Assembly (NCBI GenBank): GCA_019059635.1
Contig: JAGVRJ010000001.1
Location: 2,542,001 to 2,606,000 of the forward strand
From: Proales similis
Taxonomy: Eukaryota > Rotifera > Eurotatoria > Ploima > Proalidae
Length of the DNA: 64,000 bases
Direction of reading: 5' to 3'
Made by a program: the position numbers and the translations under genes. Below are positions 46,294-61,200 of this stretch, in pieces; the first letter of the stretch is position 1; each line of letters starts with the position of its first letter. The notes under the pieces are model-generated. The model searched no databases and was not told the DNA's origin. It worked only from the letters and a program-made list of their open reading frames with translations.

Positions 46294-49200
46294 ATGAAAA
46301 TTTATTCAGCCCTGCTATTAATAGTATGGGCAAAAGTTTTTCTCAAAGAAGGTAACACTGATTCTAAGATAAAAGTAAATTAAGATCTAAGATATGATCT
46401 AAAATCAAAAACTTGTAGCGAAAGCACAAACAAACTGCATCAATATCTGGGAAAATGATTATTTGAATAGCGAAATAAATCTTTGCCCAGGTAAGTTAAG
46501 CTTTGATTTAATTTACTCTCTTGAATCATTTATTTACCTTTTTAATATCTAAATCTTCCCTTACTTCCTTAAGTATCTACTTCGGATGGAAACTTTTGTA
46601 CTTTTCCATTCGTCTGGGAAAACAAGCAATATGACTCGTGCATTCTGCGAACAGCCAATAACCCTGATAAACTTCCCATGTGTGTGAGCAATAAAGGAAA
46701 TTGGGAAGTTTGCAATGGTGATTAAGATTATTACTTATCTAAAATACCAAATAAATTGTCAATTTGTAAAAATGCAGTTCCAACAACAGCTGTGGTGAGT
46801 CAGATTTATACAAGGAAAGGAAAAACAAGTGAAAAAGGAGGAAGCTTGAATGGCGGAACCTTAATATGGATAAAAGGAAAACGTAAAATTAACTTTTTAC
46901 GCCTATTCAATATCGATCTTTCAAAGTCATTATGGCTAAACCGCAGGATTCGCCAAAAACCTATTCTCATTCACCCCAACACAGCTTAATTCCAACAAAG
47001 TTTTGCTAACCAACTCAATCGCCTCCTTCAATTGTGAAATTCACATTGACAAAGTTACTTCCGAACAAATTACTTGCTATTCTCCGTAATAAGACTCATG
47101 AAAACTTTTCAGCGCATATTCTCAACTTTTTCTATTAAAGCCCTCTACCAGAAGGACGTTATCTAGTAAGGGTCATAGTTAATGGAAATATGGTTCCTTT
47201 GTATCAGTATGATTCGATTGGAGAAGCTTATTTTGAGGTAAACATTTACCAGGAAATGTTATTTGAATTTGAAAGCATTCAATAAATATTTGAGGCTACA
47301 ATGGACCATACACCTATCATTAGCTCGATATTTCCAGCTTCTAATTCTCCAGGTTCCTTAGTGACTATTAAAGGAAACTTCAAGGTCAGTTTAACAAGTA
47401 ACTGAATTATTTTTAAATAATTGAAGCTTATTTAAATGATGTTCAGACCAACTGTTTCACACGTGATGATGATGAATGCGGAGACGACAGTGGAGTTAGA
47501 ATAACAAGGTTTTAATTATTAAAAAATCTTCCTTTTCCTTCCTTATAACTTATGTTTTAGAGTATATGTGGGTGGGCAGATTTGCGATCTGATCAACCCT
47601 TTTACCAATAATTTGTAAGCCAGATCTTTTTGTATTTTTGATTGAGGCTTTAACTAGACAGTTGTAAAGCTATGAGACACTTAATTCAAATTCATTAACA
47701 TGCCGTGTTCGAACCTCAGAAGTCGGCCGGTTCAATGCGAGTATTTTAGTTAATGAAGAATTCGGCCGTTCTCTGGCGCAGCCAGAAACGTTTCTTGTTA
47801 GCACTGACGAAGTCTTATTTAACTATCAGACATATGCAGGTATTTTTTTCATCTTAGACAATCTGTAATTCAATTTAACTAATAACCAAAGCAATCGACT
47901 CGGTCCAAACTGCTTCCGGAAGTGTACTTGGTGGTGATAAGTTAACAATATTGGGAAGAAATTTCTATTCTGATGAAAACTTAATGGCAGATGTTAAAAT
48001 TGGCGGTAAATTGATGACAATTATCGTTTATTCAAGTAATCAAGAATTTTTTTAGGGGAACAATGTGAAATTATTAGTTCAAACTATCAAGATCAAAATA
48101 ACACATCAATTATGTGCGAAGTTCCGAAAAAACCCCTTCAATCTAATGGCTTTTATTTGGGAGGAAGAGGAATTAATCTTGTAGTTGAATCCAAAAATAC
48201 AGCTTTTGCAGATCTTGGTCAAGCAAGGCCTTCAATTTCAGCTGAGAAAAGTGTGATTGAGCTTATGTCTTACAAAATAGACTCAATAGCTACTATCTGG
48301 CTCTATGGCTTCTTTATGCCTAAACGAAACTCAAGCTATCAATTTGAAATTGTTACCAATGGTGATGCAGTTCTTTTTTATAGCCAAGAAAGTCCGGAGA
48401 ACAAAGTGAATATTAATTGAAGCTATTTTAATCGATTTAAATTCATCAAGAAATCAAAAATCAAAAGGAAATTATTGCCACCACCAATACTCAAAAGATT
48501 GCAACTTTAGAGCTTAAAGCTGGCATTCAGTAATTCATTTAAATTAATTTAAGCATTTAGTTATGATACATCTTTTGAGTAAATTTTAGTTACTATTTCG
48601 AACTAATTGCGTCACGTTCAAGCAATCTACAAGTATCATTAAATGCAAAAATGTTTGATACAGTACTTACAGACAGAGTTTCGTCATTTGTCAAAAATGA
48701 GCTCCAATCAATTGAAGTCAACTCGGTTATCGTGAAAGAATCATTTGTAAGTCATTTTTGATTTGTCAAAAGGTGACTACGGTGACTATATTTTATACCC
48801 AAGCAAATCTCTTTTAACACTTCTGAGACAAATGGAACTTCGGAGATCCAGAATATTACCTTATCAAATTCTTCTTCATTATTTTCATCGTTTGCGTTGA
48901 CTTATGAAGGTGTTTCTACAAGTAGGCTGAAATTTTGTGATTAAATATCGCAAAAAATTAAGAAATTCGTTTTTCGAAACACATTTTTAGTACAATTAGA
49001 CTATGATTCAACTAATCAGGCTATAAGAAATGCTCTTAACGACTTACCCAATCTTTTCAGTTTGATTGAGGAAGTTGTTTCCGACTTTGAAGAAAATGGT
49101 GATCGAAGATTTTCCATCAAATTTTCCCCTAAATTAGGTAGTACTCAATTTTAAAATCTTACTTGAGCCATTTGATAATTTTCCTCATAGGCGATGCTTC

Positions 49201-52200
49201 TGAATTGGGAATCAAGAATTCACTTTATGGGATTAAAAACATTGAAGTTGTTAAGGGCATCCCTTCCTCCGGTTTTGTCAAGTTTGAATTTGCAAGCTTA
49301 ATTTCTGAGTTGATTGAAATTCAAAATAGTGAGACTGCGGTAAGCTCTTTTCTGAGATTAGAATGATTCAAATTGAATTTCGTTTTCTCAAGATCAAATC
49401 GGCTATTGATCGCTCTTTTGGCATTCGCTGTCCTGCATCTCTGACTCAAAACAGTGACGAAGTTTTTCTGTTCTATGATTTTGAAAATTGCAATTGGGGC
49501 AATCAAGAGTTAGCAAAAACAGCTTTTTGTGGAAAGTGCGCCCTAATAAATTCGGGCGTGCTTTTGTGGAATATCAATTCTTCACTAATCTATCAATATG
49601 TAATTTTAATTCTCTTATATTTGTTCTCATTTGTTTTTAATTATTTCCTTTGCTAGATATGCTTTGCTTACAATTTTAACAAACCGGTTTCGCAGTTTAA
49701 CTTTCGTGTATTTGACCCGAGTAGCAATCTAATTACGGTGCGAGTCAATTTAAATTTCGAAGCAGATGTTGAGTGGCACTACTTATGCATTGATATGTTG
49801 GATGAATTACGAAAACAAACTTCGGCGACTCTATCTGCCTCAGCATATCGACTTTTTCAAGTATATTTAATTTAAAACAAATATTTTAGCATTCTTCTAA
49901 AAGTTTTTAGGTATGGCTCTCTCCCACAATTAATGGCATGTACATTGATGCTGTAACATTGAGAAAAAATGTTCCACCGGGATATATGGGTATAACTATA
50001 ATAACATCAACCATTAATGAAAATAACGTCAAAGTTATCGATTTTAGAGCCTTCTTTTCTGAATGATAGGCGATTATTTCCTACCCAACAGATTCACTAC
50101 AATACTCTTGACGTTACAAAAGATACAAGAAGCGGCCAAATAAGAGTTTCTTTTAGAACTAATAACTGTTCAAACAATTTGCCTGATCCAATAATCCTTC
50201 CTGGTTTTGAGTCAAATAATGTAATTTTTATTTTTACTATCTTGAGAATTAAACTAATCAGGTTTTAGTTACAAATTCAATCGGTAACCAAAGCGAGTCC
50301 CCCTGTCGATGGAACATTCCAACTTTCTTGGAACGGTCAAACAATCACAGGTTTGTCCGAGCATTAATTTGAACTATCGTCAAGTTGAGAAGAAGAAGCT
50401 TATTTTCAATTTTGAGGAGTGTCTTCAAACAGCACTGAAACAGAATTGGAAAATTATCTTCAAGCCATTGATGGTATTGGAGCCGTGTCAGTAGAGCGTT
50501 CGCGCGACTGTGCTGGGTTTAAATGGCAAATAAAATGGCTGTCAGGCGGAGACAAACCGCAAATTACTGTGAGTAGCTGAATACCTCAAAATATATAGTA
50601 AGATCAACTTCTCTTTTTTAGGTCTCAGATGAAAGCTTGACTGGAAACATGGTTTCAATAAACGCAGCGAATATTGAAGATGGCGGTGTTATTTTTGCAC
50701 CTTTAAGAGATGACATGGTTCAAACGATGCACAATGAGCCACAAGTTGTGGTTGAAATTAATGGAATCACGTCAAAGTGTTTCAGCGATTGCTCATATCA
50801 GTGGCTTGATTCACAAACGCCCCAAGTTAACAGCATAGTTAACAGTAAATGATCTTAATATAGTTAAAACTTTTAGTATGAAATTGAAATGAAAAAATAA
50901 GATGACGGAATCCTGACAATTGAAGGAACCGGTTTTAGTTCCGATTCATCATTAAACCAAGTTAAAATCGGCTCGTTTGACTGTCAAATCCTTACAGCTT
51001 CTAGCACCAAAATTATTTGTCAAGCAGGTAACTTATCGACGCTTTTGAGTTTATGAAACGGCTTATGTGAAATTTTTTAGGTCATGGCTCTGCTGGAACC
51101 TTTAAAATAAGCGTTTTGGTTATCGGAAAAGGTTTGGCCGAATTAAATTCTGGCATAACGACATATACTTTTGATCTCAGCACATCATCTTTTGAGCCGA
51201 ATTTTGGTGGAACTGGCGGTGGCGTACTTCTTAATATAAACGGAAATGGGTTCAGTTCCCAGACCAAGGTGTCAGTTGATGGGCTTGATTGTCCAGTAAT
51301 TCAACAAACATTTACAAAAATATCATGCAGGACACCTCCGAATGTAAGAAGTTTTAGATAGATTTTTTGGATTATCACTCAATATATTTTTTAGCCAACA
51401 ACGGCAAACAAACAAGTGAATATTGTGGTCACCGAAAACGGCGAATCTTCTACTGTTCCTGGACTATTTCTTTATGATTTTGAAAACACACCTTCAGTTA
51501 TAGACATACAGCCGACCATCCTTTCAGTTAAAGGAGGTCAAGAGATAATTATTAATGGCACCAATCTTATTTTTAACCGAGTCTCTATCGGAAACCAAGA
51601 GGTGGAAGTGATTAACTCGTCTGAGACGGAGATTGTAGTAATAAGCAATAAAATGGATCCAGGAATCTATGATCTGAACATTGAAACATCATCCGGATAC
51701 GCCAAGTAATCACTTATGAAGACCAGTCTCATCTTGTTTGGAAGTATATTTTAATGCTTCATAATCTAGGGTTCCCATTAAAATCGAATACCAGCTTTAT
51801 GTCTCCTCTTTTTCCCCTCATATCGGTTCAATTCACGGAGGAACAAAAATCAAGATTTACGGCGAAGGATTTAGCAACAACTGCACAGAAAATACGGTCT
51901 TTTTTGACGAGGTCGAGTGCGAACTTGAAACTTGTCGTAACACAGAACTTGTATGCCACACAAAATCAGCAGCTAAAGTCCACGAAATAAATAATTATGT
52001 TGAGCATCCACGTAAAAAAATTTATGTTTAAGTATTTTCAAACACTTAACTCTCCTTTTTTCCAAAGTATATGGACTTGGATATTCTTGGAACAAACCTT
52101 ACTTGGTAATTAACCGAGGTGAATCTATCAACTGGGAATGGAAAACCCCTGAAGGTATCCCTGGTCTTAGAATGAAAATAGAACAAGTAGAAAGTCCAGC

Positions 52201-55200
52201 CTCAATCGAGTCTAATGGGGGATTCAATAGTGGAGAGCCAACGCCTACAGGCTCCTTTAAATTACAGTTTAACAAAATTGGAATATTTTACTACTGGTCT
52301 TCATTTGTTGATCAAGCCCAATCTATTGCGATCCGTGGCATAGTTGAAGTTCGAGATGTATATGACGAAAGAGAACTCGAAATTAAAGTATTTGTGGGCG
52401 GACTTGAAGCACAAAAATGTAGCTTTCCTTTTGTATTTGAATCAGCTTCTTTCTCATCGTGTACGGATATAAACTTCGGCTACAATTGGTGTTCACCTCA
52501 ATCTGAATATACAGGACAGAAGCTAAGATGTGATCCAATAGGTTATTGTTTTTATCTCTTATTCAAAAATTATAACATTTTAATCATTATTCGCTATTAG
52601 CTCCGACCACTTTCGAGAGCTGTGGAACTATTTCGACAAATTCATGCGTCCAACCTGTAGATCCATACAAATTCTTGTTTAGTTCGTGTGAAATGCCAAT
52701 AGTTAATTCTTTGAACCCAGCCGAAATTGGCCCGGATATGGTAATAAGTGTTATAGGTAAATTATTTTTAAAAATTCAGCTCAAGATTCGATAAAAGATA
52801 TCATCTTTAATAAATTAGGAAACGGGTTTTCAGAAGAAACATGTGAAAACGAAGTGGTTATCGGAGGATATGAATGTGAAATCTTAAATAGTACAATCAC
52901 TAAAATCAATTGCAAAATTAATTCAGACTCGGAAATAGCCCCTAATCAAATTTTACCGTTCACAATGAAAGTCAAAAATTTAGGTTTGCTTTTTGGTATT
53001 TATTTTATGCTTTAAGACAGAGCCTAATTTAAAGTGAAGGATTCGCTCTCCAACAAGATTTAATCTTGCTTCGTTACATACCCGAGATAAAATCTCTTTC
53101 AAACAATCAATTTTCTATTTACGGTGGAGCTAATCTAGAAATCAGTGGAGCTGGGTTTATTCCCGAACTGACTACGATTCAGATTGGAAATTATCATTAT
53201 AATTCGAAAAACTCAAACATAACCTATAATCGAATTATTATACCCACCAAGACTCAGGAAGGTGAATTTAACTTGACAGTTCAAGTAAACAAGCAAGCAA
53301 TACCATGTGAGAACTGCGTTATTGAATTTTCGGAAACTTTTGCTCCGAAAATTTTTTCTATCGAACCACAAGAGGTGCGAAGTTCCGAGGCTAAATTTCA
53401 GCTAGAAGGTGATCATTTTGGAGAAAACATATCTATCATTATTGGTGCGCAAAAGTGTCGGGTATTGAATAACAATGACACTTTTGCCGAATGTCTTCTA
53501 AGTGGCCTTCCTGTCGGAATACATAGTATTGAATTGGTTTCGAACGGTAAATATTGTTTGAATTTTTATTGTTCATTTTTTCTCTGATTATTTTTAAGAG
53601 CATGGAGCTGCCTCCCCAAGTCATCTGACTGTTTCTGGGCTCAGAATCATAGAATCTTTCAAGCCATTAAATGGAAGTGTTAACGGGGGAACTATAATCC
53701 GATTGGTGGGAAACGGTTTTTCAAATGATACAAGAGTAAACCTTGGAAATGCAAAATGCCGCATCACTGAATTCTCTTTGACTGAGCTTAAATGCATAAC
53801 AGAAGGGCATTTCGAAACTTCGGTTTCAGTCGAAGTCAGGTAAAAATCCATTATATAACTAGCTTTTATTTAAATTAAGCATTAATTTGAGCACTTTAAA
53901 TATCTCAAGTGACCCAAATGGAAACTTTGAAGGAATCAATGAAAATTTTTCATTTATTGATTCCATATCGCCAAAAATTTCTTCAATAAGCCCAAATTCT
54001 GGCGTTGCTGGTGATCTCATTGTAATAAGCGGCTCAAATTTTGCTGATTCGGAAGGTCTGAAACTAATTATAGCCTAATTGACTCAAAAAAGATCTAATT
54101 TTAATCGATTTATTCATTGAAGAAAATGTGGAGGTTCTTATAGGCAATGCTTTATGCATAATTACAAATGTTTCGTATTCACAAATCATCTGCGAACTTG
54201 GAGATCATGAAGCTGGTCAGTTCAATGTTCAAGTTCTCATCAGACCTGTTGGATTTGCCAATATTGGAATATCGTTCAATTACCAGCTTGAGATTTTTAG
54301 CCTCTCAAGCAGTCAAGGTGAAAATATTTACATCACTTCATTTCATTTTATTTAAAAAAGAATCATTTTGATGTGTAAAGGAAGTACTGCAGGAGGACTG
54401 GAGCTTACTTTAATAGGAAATGGTTTTTCTGAAAATTCTCAAGTGACAATTTGTGGCTTAACGTGTCCCAAAAAGGATTCAAGCTCTAAGTCTATAACTT
54501 GCATTGTAGCTTTTTTTTATCAAATGGTTAGAAAAGATGCTTAAAGAGTGTTTAAAAGGTTCATCCGCGTGAATTCAACTTAGATCAATCGTGTGAATTG
54601 CAAATTCAAGAGGGCAGCTTGTTTGCAATAGATACTTTTACTTACAAAGCATCACTGACGCCGATTTTAACTAATTCTTTCCCAGCACGGGGCGGAACTG
54701 GTGGCGGCACCTTATTGACTATTCAAGGAAACAATATTCCGTAAATAATCCATCATTTTCATTGTTTTATTGATGTGAAAATAATAATTTCATCTTCTTG
54801 AAAAGAAACTCTCCCGAACTCTTGAGTGTTACAGTGGCTGGTGTTCCGTGCATTATTCAAAATGTCTCCCAAACTGAGATTCAATGCTTGACTGGACCTT
54901 ATCCTCAGTCTTCTGTTGTTGGAGAAATTAAATTAATGGTTATCAATGCTGGTCTAGCACTCATTGTGAGTTATCTTCGAAAATATTTTATCTTATTATT
55001 ATTTTTGTTTAAAGCTTATTTTTTATTAGGAGGAGAGGCTCTTATTTCAATATATTGATCTTTGGTCCTCACCTTTCACATGGGGAGGTGATTCAGCACC
55101 TAGAGAAGGCGAAATAGCAGTGATTGGGCCTAAACAAACCGTTTATTTTGACGCAGATACCCCTGTTTTGAAAGGGCTTATCATTCAAGGGGGATCATTG

Positions 55201-58200
55201 GTTTTCGATGATTCTCAGGATGTCCATCTCAGAGCCGAGTACATTATCGTCTCTGACGGAGGAAAATTTCAAGTTGGAACAGAGGAACAACCTTTCTCTC
55301 ACTCGGCTCAGATTACTTTATTCGGTAGCTTGAGATCCACTGAACTTCCCATATTTGGATCGAAAGTGATGGCCCTTAGAAACGGAACAATTCAATTGCA
55401 TGGTCTTCCAGTTGGAGTAACTTGGACTCATCTAGATAGGACAGCGTTAGCTGATAGCACCCAATTAGTTCTTGCAGAGCCTGTTGACTGGCCGATTGGA
55501 GGTGAAGTTGTTATCGCCACCACAGGAGATCATTTGAGCATCGGACAAAATGAAAAAAGAAAAATAATATCTGTATCAGCTGATAAAAGAACCCTCAATC
55601 TTGACGAGCCACTTAAATTTACACATCTATCTGAGAGGCGAATTATTGGAGATATCGAAGTTCTTGTGCGAGCTGAAGTTGGATTGCTAAGTAGAAATGT
55701 CAGGGTACAAGGTTCAAGCGACGACACATGGAATTCACTTAAATCGGCTAAGGCTTGCCCAGAAGGTTTCAATCCAGGAGAGTTTGCAACTATGACATGT
55801 TTTTTAGGTCGATACGGCGATGAACTGGGCAGTGATGAGTTTGGAGCCACACTAATGGTGCACAGCCCGGAGAAAAAGGTTCAACCTAGTGATCCGGAAT
55901 GGACGATTCTTAAAATAAGCAATGTTGAATTCACCCACGTCGGGCAGGCATTTAGACTCGGCCGTTATCCTATTCATTTTCATTTAAATGGAGATATGCC
56001 AAGTTCTTATGTGAAAGAAACTACTATTCACAAATCCTTTAACAGAGCGATTAATATTCATGGAACAAATTATATTACAATCGAGCGAAATTTTATTTAT
56101 GACATTCTAGGAGGCGCTTATTTTCTCGAGGATGGAGTAGAAATCGGAAATGTGTACAAGTATAATTTGGCAATTTATGTTCGAACAAGTTCAAGCTTGC
56201 TTAACGAAGATGTAACACCAGGTTTGAAATCAAACAAATATTACTTTTAATTAAGTTCAATTAAAATCTTTTAACAAATCCTTAGCCGCATTCTGGGTAA
56301 CAAACCCAAATAACACATATCTTCACAATTCTGTTGCCGGCTCAACCCATTTCGGTTTTTGGTACCGCCTCTTAGACCGTTCGGATGGCCCATCTTTCGA
56401 TGCCAATTACTGCCCCAAAAAAATACCAATGGGTCAATTTTTCAACAATAGTGTTCATTCAGTAGGACGATTTGGTCTTTGGATATTTCCTGGTTATACC
56501 CCAACTAATTCGGGTGGCTGTTCAGATTCAACTCCCGCTGTCGCTAGATTTGAAAGATTTATTGCTTATTCGAATGATAAGGTAGCATAATTCTTTAAAA
56601 CATATTAAAAACTCTTGAAGATAATTGTTTTTAGGGGGCAGAATGGGTTATGAGTCGAAATATACAATTTAAAAATTTTATCGTATACGATCATAGCACG
56701 GCCGGTATTGAGACAAAGACTATTGTCCAGCATGATCAAATTAATACACCTCTCATGAGTGCGTTTTATCAAAAGGATCTTGGAGCCTTAGTGGCTGATT
56801 CAATAATAATTGGCAGCTCACTCCCTGGCGCAAGTCGTTCAACAAGCCAGTCGGGACTGATTATTGCATGGGATCGCGGCCAGCTTATAGATGGAAATGC
56901 TTTTTATAATTTTCCTAATTCTGACTCTCACGCTATTTCAGCCACAACAATCGCAGGCCGATGCAGGTAAGTTAAATTTGGAAAATTCTAAGTATCTTGC
57001 TTAATCTGGTCAAAAGTTTCGGCTGCGGAGGTTGGACTACGGCATTTTCAAGACTTAAGTTTGATAACGTTGCAACAAAAATGCATCTGAGATGGGATTG
57101 GGATTTAGTAGCCAAAGATATTGATGGTTCGCTTACAGGAACCGCCGGAAATGTTGTGGTTTATGAAAACAATTTCACCCGAACCGACCCTAATTGTTTT
57201 ACTGATTCATATTTTTCAAAATCAGCGATATGTCGATCTCCGAACAGCTGGATTCGATTTGCATTTAATACGCTTAAACCAGAAGTCTTCATGATAAACG
57301 TTACAAATAATAGAAAAGCAGAGATCACCTGTCCCAAACTATTCAAAAGACTTACTTTCACCGATGGTTTCATGATGAGTCTCGAAGCGAATAATGAGTA
57401 CACTTTCGAATTTAATGAAGCAGAAAATCCTACAAATATAAGTTTTAAAGGAGCTCTGTATGGCTTTCAGCCAAATGATTATTTAATCATACGGTTTCCA
57501 ATGCTCTACAAGCCGGATCAAGTAAATATAGGTTTCACAAAAAGTTCTGAATCATATCTTCCTCTGAACTATGCGAGCCCTTCTGGCAATTGGCACTGGA
57601 ATAATGATACAGCCACTTTAACTCTGATGATCAAAAATGAAAAAACTTCGCCTCAAGACTTTTCTTTCCCGTTTTCCGCAATCAAATGTCGATATGTAGG
57701 CTGTGTTCCACCTGTCCAACCGGGCTTTAGAGAACCGATAAAATCTCGACCTCAAAATGCCTTATTTTGGTCTAATTTAACGACGTGGCAGCTTATTTCA
57801 AGGACTCCAGGTTGGGGAGGTTACATGGGCGCTCTCCTTCCCCAAAACAATGAAAATGTACGAATTCCTAGTGATTGGTACGTGGTGGTAGATATTGAGC
57901 TACCTAATCTCAACCAGCTCATTGTTGAAGGTTACCTTGAGCTCGATAACAATCGATCGCACCGTTTAGAAGCAAATATTATCTTTATCAATGGTGGACA
58001 GCTCATAGTTGGCTGGGAAGATGATCCTATATTGAATGATGTTAGGATTATCCTTAATGGTCAGAAGAACTCTCTCGACTTTAAGCTTCCAAACGGAATA
58101 GAGTCAATAGGAGGCAAAGCTATTGGAGTTTATGGTGGTCTTGATCTTCATGGAAAGCCAAGGAACGTAGTGTGGACTACTTTATTAGAAACTGCAAATG

Positions 58201-61200
58201 CTGGAAGTTCTAAAATTACCTTAAAAGAAGAAGTTGATTGGCAACCAGGAGAAGAGATTGTTCTTTCTCCCACTTCTTATACGCCAACCCAAGCTGAGGT
58301 GCGACGTATAACTAATGTTGAAGCTGATAAAAAAACAGTTCACCTCAATATTCCGCTTGATTTTGATCATTTAGCGTTTAGCGAAGAACTATCGGATGGA
58401 TTAAAGTTTAATATAGCTGGGGCAGTTGGTCTCCTTACTCGAAACATAAAAATCATCGGAGCCCAATACGATAACCAAGACAGAGATTTATATGGGTTTA
58501 GAATTATTGCCTCTGATTATTCGATGATTGACTCAAATGGAGAGCTCTCTTATTTCAAAGGATTTGTCAGAATGAGTTTCGTTGAACTTGAAAGAGGTGG
58601 CCAGTTTAGTAGAGGATCTGGAGACGATTCAAAATATTCATTACTTCTATCAAACCTTCAAGAATATAATGAGACCCGCCCAACATATGTACGTGGGTGT
58701 GCCTTCCATCGTTCATTTTCAGCCGCTATAGGACTTTTTGCTACTTCAAGAACGCCAATAGAAAACAATGTGATTTATTACACTATTGAATACGGCATCA
58801 GGGTTCAAGGATATGAAAACTCCATTTTGAAAAACTTGGTTGTGCTTAACTTTTGGGGATCAACATTCATCACTTGGGAAGCTCGATTCGACAACACTTA
58901 TTGGGGGGCCATCGATGCCCATGAAGCTGAATCTGTTATACTTGAGGAAAATTTTATTTCAGGAGCTGAACGGGTTGGGCTCCTGTACAAAGGTTCTCCG
59001 TGCGAGGGTCAAAGTTTGGATTCTGGATTCGTCAATTCTATTAAAAATAACCGAGTTCATTCTTCTTTGGCCGGAGTTGTCATTCTACCCGAGTTTTTAT
59101 TTTCCGAACTCGAATGTGTTCAAATCAGCCATTTCGAAATATTTAAGGCAAGCCATTGGGGAATTTATTATCAATCCCAGGCGAGTCTTATCGTCCATTC
59201 TAACATCCTCGTGGACAACACTGTGAATGTTTACTCTATAATCATTTTTCCTTCGATTTTAAGTCATGAGCTTAGCAAAAAATCATACAATACGAGAGAT
59301 TTGATCATAGTCGGAAGATCTGCATCATTTAATTGCAGCCGTGATCAACCGCCAAACGATTTTAACTTTGAAATGGCCTCAACAATAACTGCTTTTAGAG
59401 CTGGTACTGATGAAAAGGGATTTATAGGACTAGTCTGGGGTCAATTTATAAGTGGATCAAACAAAGCTCCTCAGAAACCATGGTAATAATTTAGATTTTT
59501 AAATAATTTATAAATGATAAATGCTTTAAAATTTTCCAGGGCTGGATTGATGTCATATAATTCCTTAGATGGACAAATGATGATAAATAATGTTACTTTT
59601 GCAAATTTCGGAAATACATGTGGATCTACCAGAGACTATGCGATTGCCACCAGCGCTAATAACGATGATGGTCAGCATCCAATTGTGATCCAAAATGCTC
59701 ATCTTCATCAGGTTGATGAGAATTCAAAAGTATTTCTCCACCGGCCGAACCTTGCAAGAATAAATCCATCAGATTGTGTAGATATGGACTGTGATGGACT
59801 TAAAAAGAACTTAATGAAAGATAAAGATGGAAGCTTCTTAGGGCAACCTGGTTCTGTTGTTTCTCAATCGGAATTCGGATGGAATGTACCAGAAAGAGGG
59901 CTAGGTGATTATCGAATTCCTAAAGAAGCTCTATCTTACCCAAATGGATCTATAAAAAACATAAGAGACACTTATCAGCATCGTGGTATTATAAGAGATG
60001 AAGAGAATTGCGGCTATATAGCTGAATGGCAAGCTTACAAGTGTAGCCAGATTCAACATGAACTATTAATAATTGAGAGCATGGACAGAGACTCAGAAAC
60101 ACGACGCCTTTCACCTATCGCATTGTTTTCTGACGAAAACAAATACATCGATTTGATAAACGGTCCTCAAGATCATGGTTGGTGTTTTGGTTACACATGT
60201 CAAAAAAGAGTGTCAACGTTCTTTGCGATTGTTGCATCAGGAAAAATATTTGATATCTTTCTCACTAGCACACCTCCGGATCAGCTTCGTTTCCGATTGC
60301 TTAATGCTGAACCAAGCGAAAAAGTGCGCTTATCGATGTATTACGCGACATCGAATCGCATCGATCTCTATTTGAATAACCAATTCATTCCTCCACTTAA
60401 CTCAAATTACAGAGACGGAAATATGGTGCTTTCCGATACGGCTAGTTGGGAAAAAAATCAATTTCCTAGTCCTTCAAGTTCTTCTGGTACCAATTTCTTT
60501 CACCGAGTTGACAGAAAAATGTATTTTACTCTGGGCGGTGGAGATTTTGTTGACCTTAGAATATCTCCGGTGATAAGCGTAAAATTTGGCTTTAAAGCGC
60601 TTACTCCCGAAGAGTTCTTTTCCTCTGAAAATCTTGTGGACAATTTTGCAAACTTACTTGGTATCGATCCATCAAAGATTCGTCGGGTGAAAATCGTTTC
60701 AGAAAGTTCGCGAAAAAGACGAGCAATTGAGCCGCTTATTTTCATCAGTATCGAAATTTTTGATGATCCGATCGAAATGCTTACTCAAACTAATCAAGTG
60801 GAGCTAAATGATCTCGAGCAAAGTCAGTTAAGAGCAAGCATTATAAATAAGTTCATCACTGGCGAGCTACAAGAAATAGCCCAGAATAAATTCTCACTGT
60901 CATTGTCCTCCCTCTTGGTAGCAAACTCAAAAAATGATTCGGAGACTGAAATTAATAAGTTGGGAAATATCGAAATATTACAAGCTGCTGCAAACTGTGG
61001 TACTCAGGTTCCTTGTGAAATACAGCCAATAATTAGGGTGTCGGATGAAGAAGTATGAATCTTTTACCAAATACCAGAAATCACAAGCTAATCTTAAGTA
61101 TTTTTAGGGAAACCCTTTGTTGAACGCTGGAACAGAAAAGTATCCTTGGACAGTTAAAGCTCAGCTCGTTTCAAGTTCTTTTTCAAACACAACACTTATT

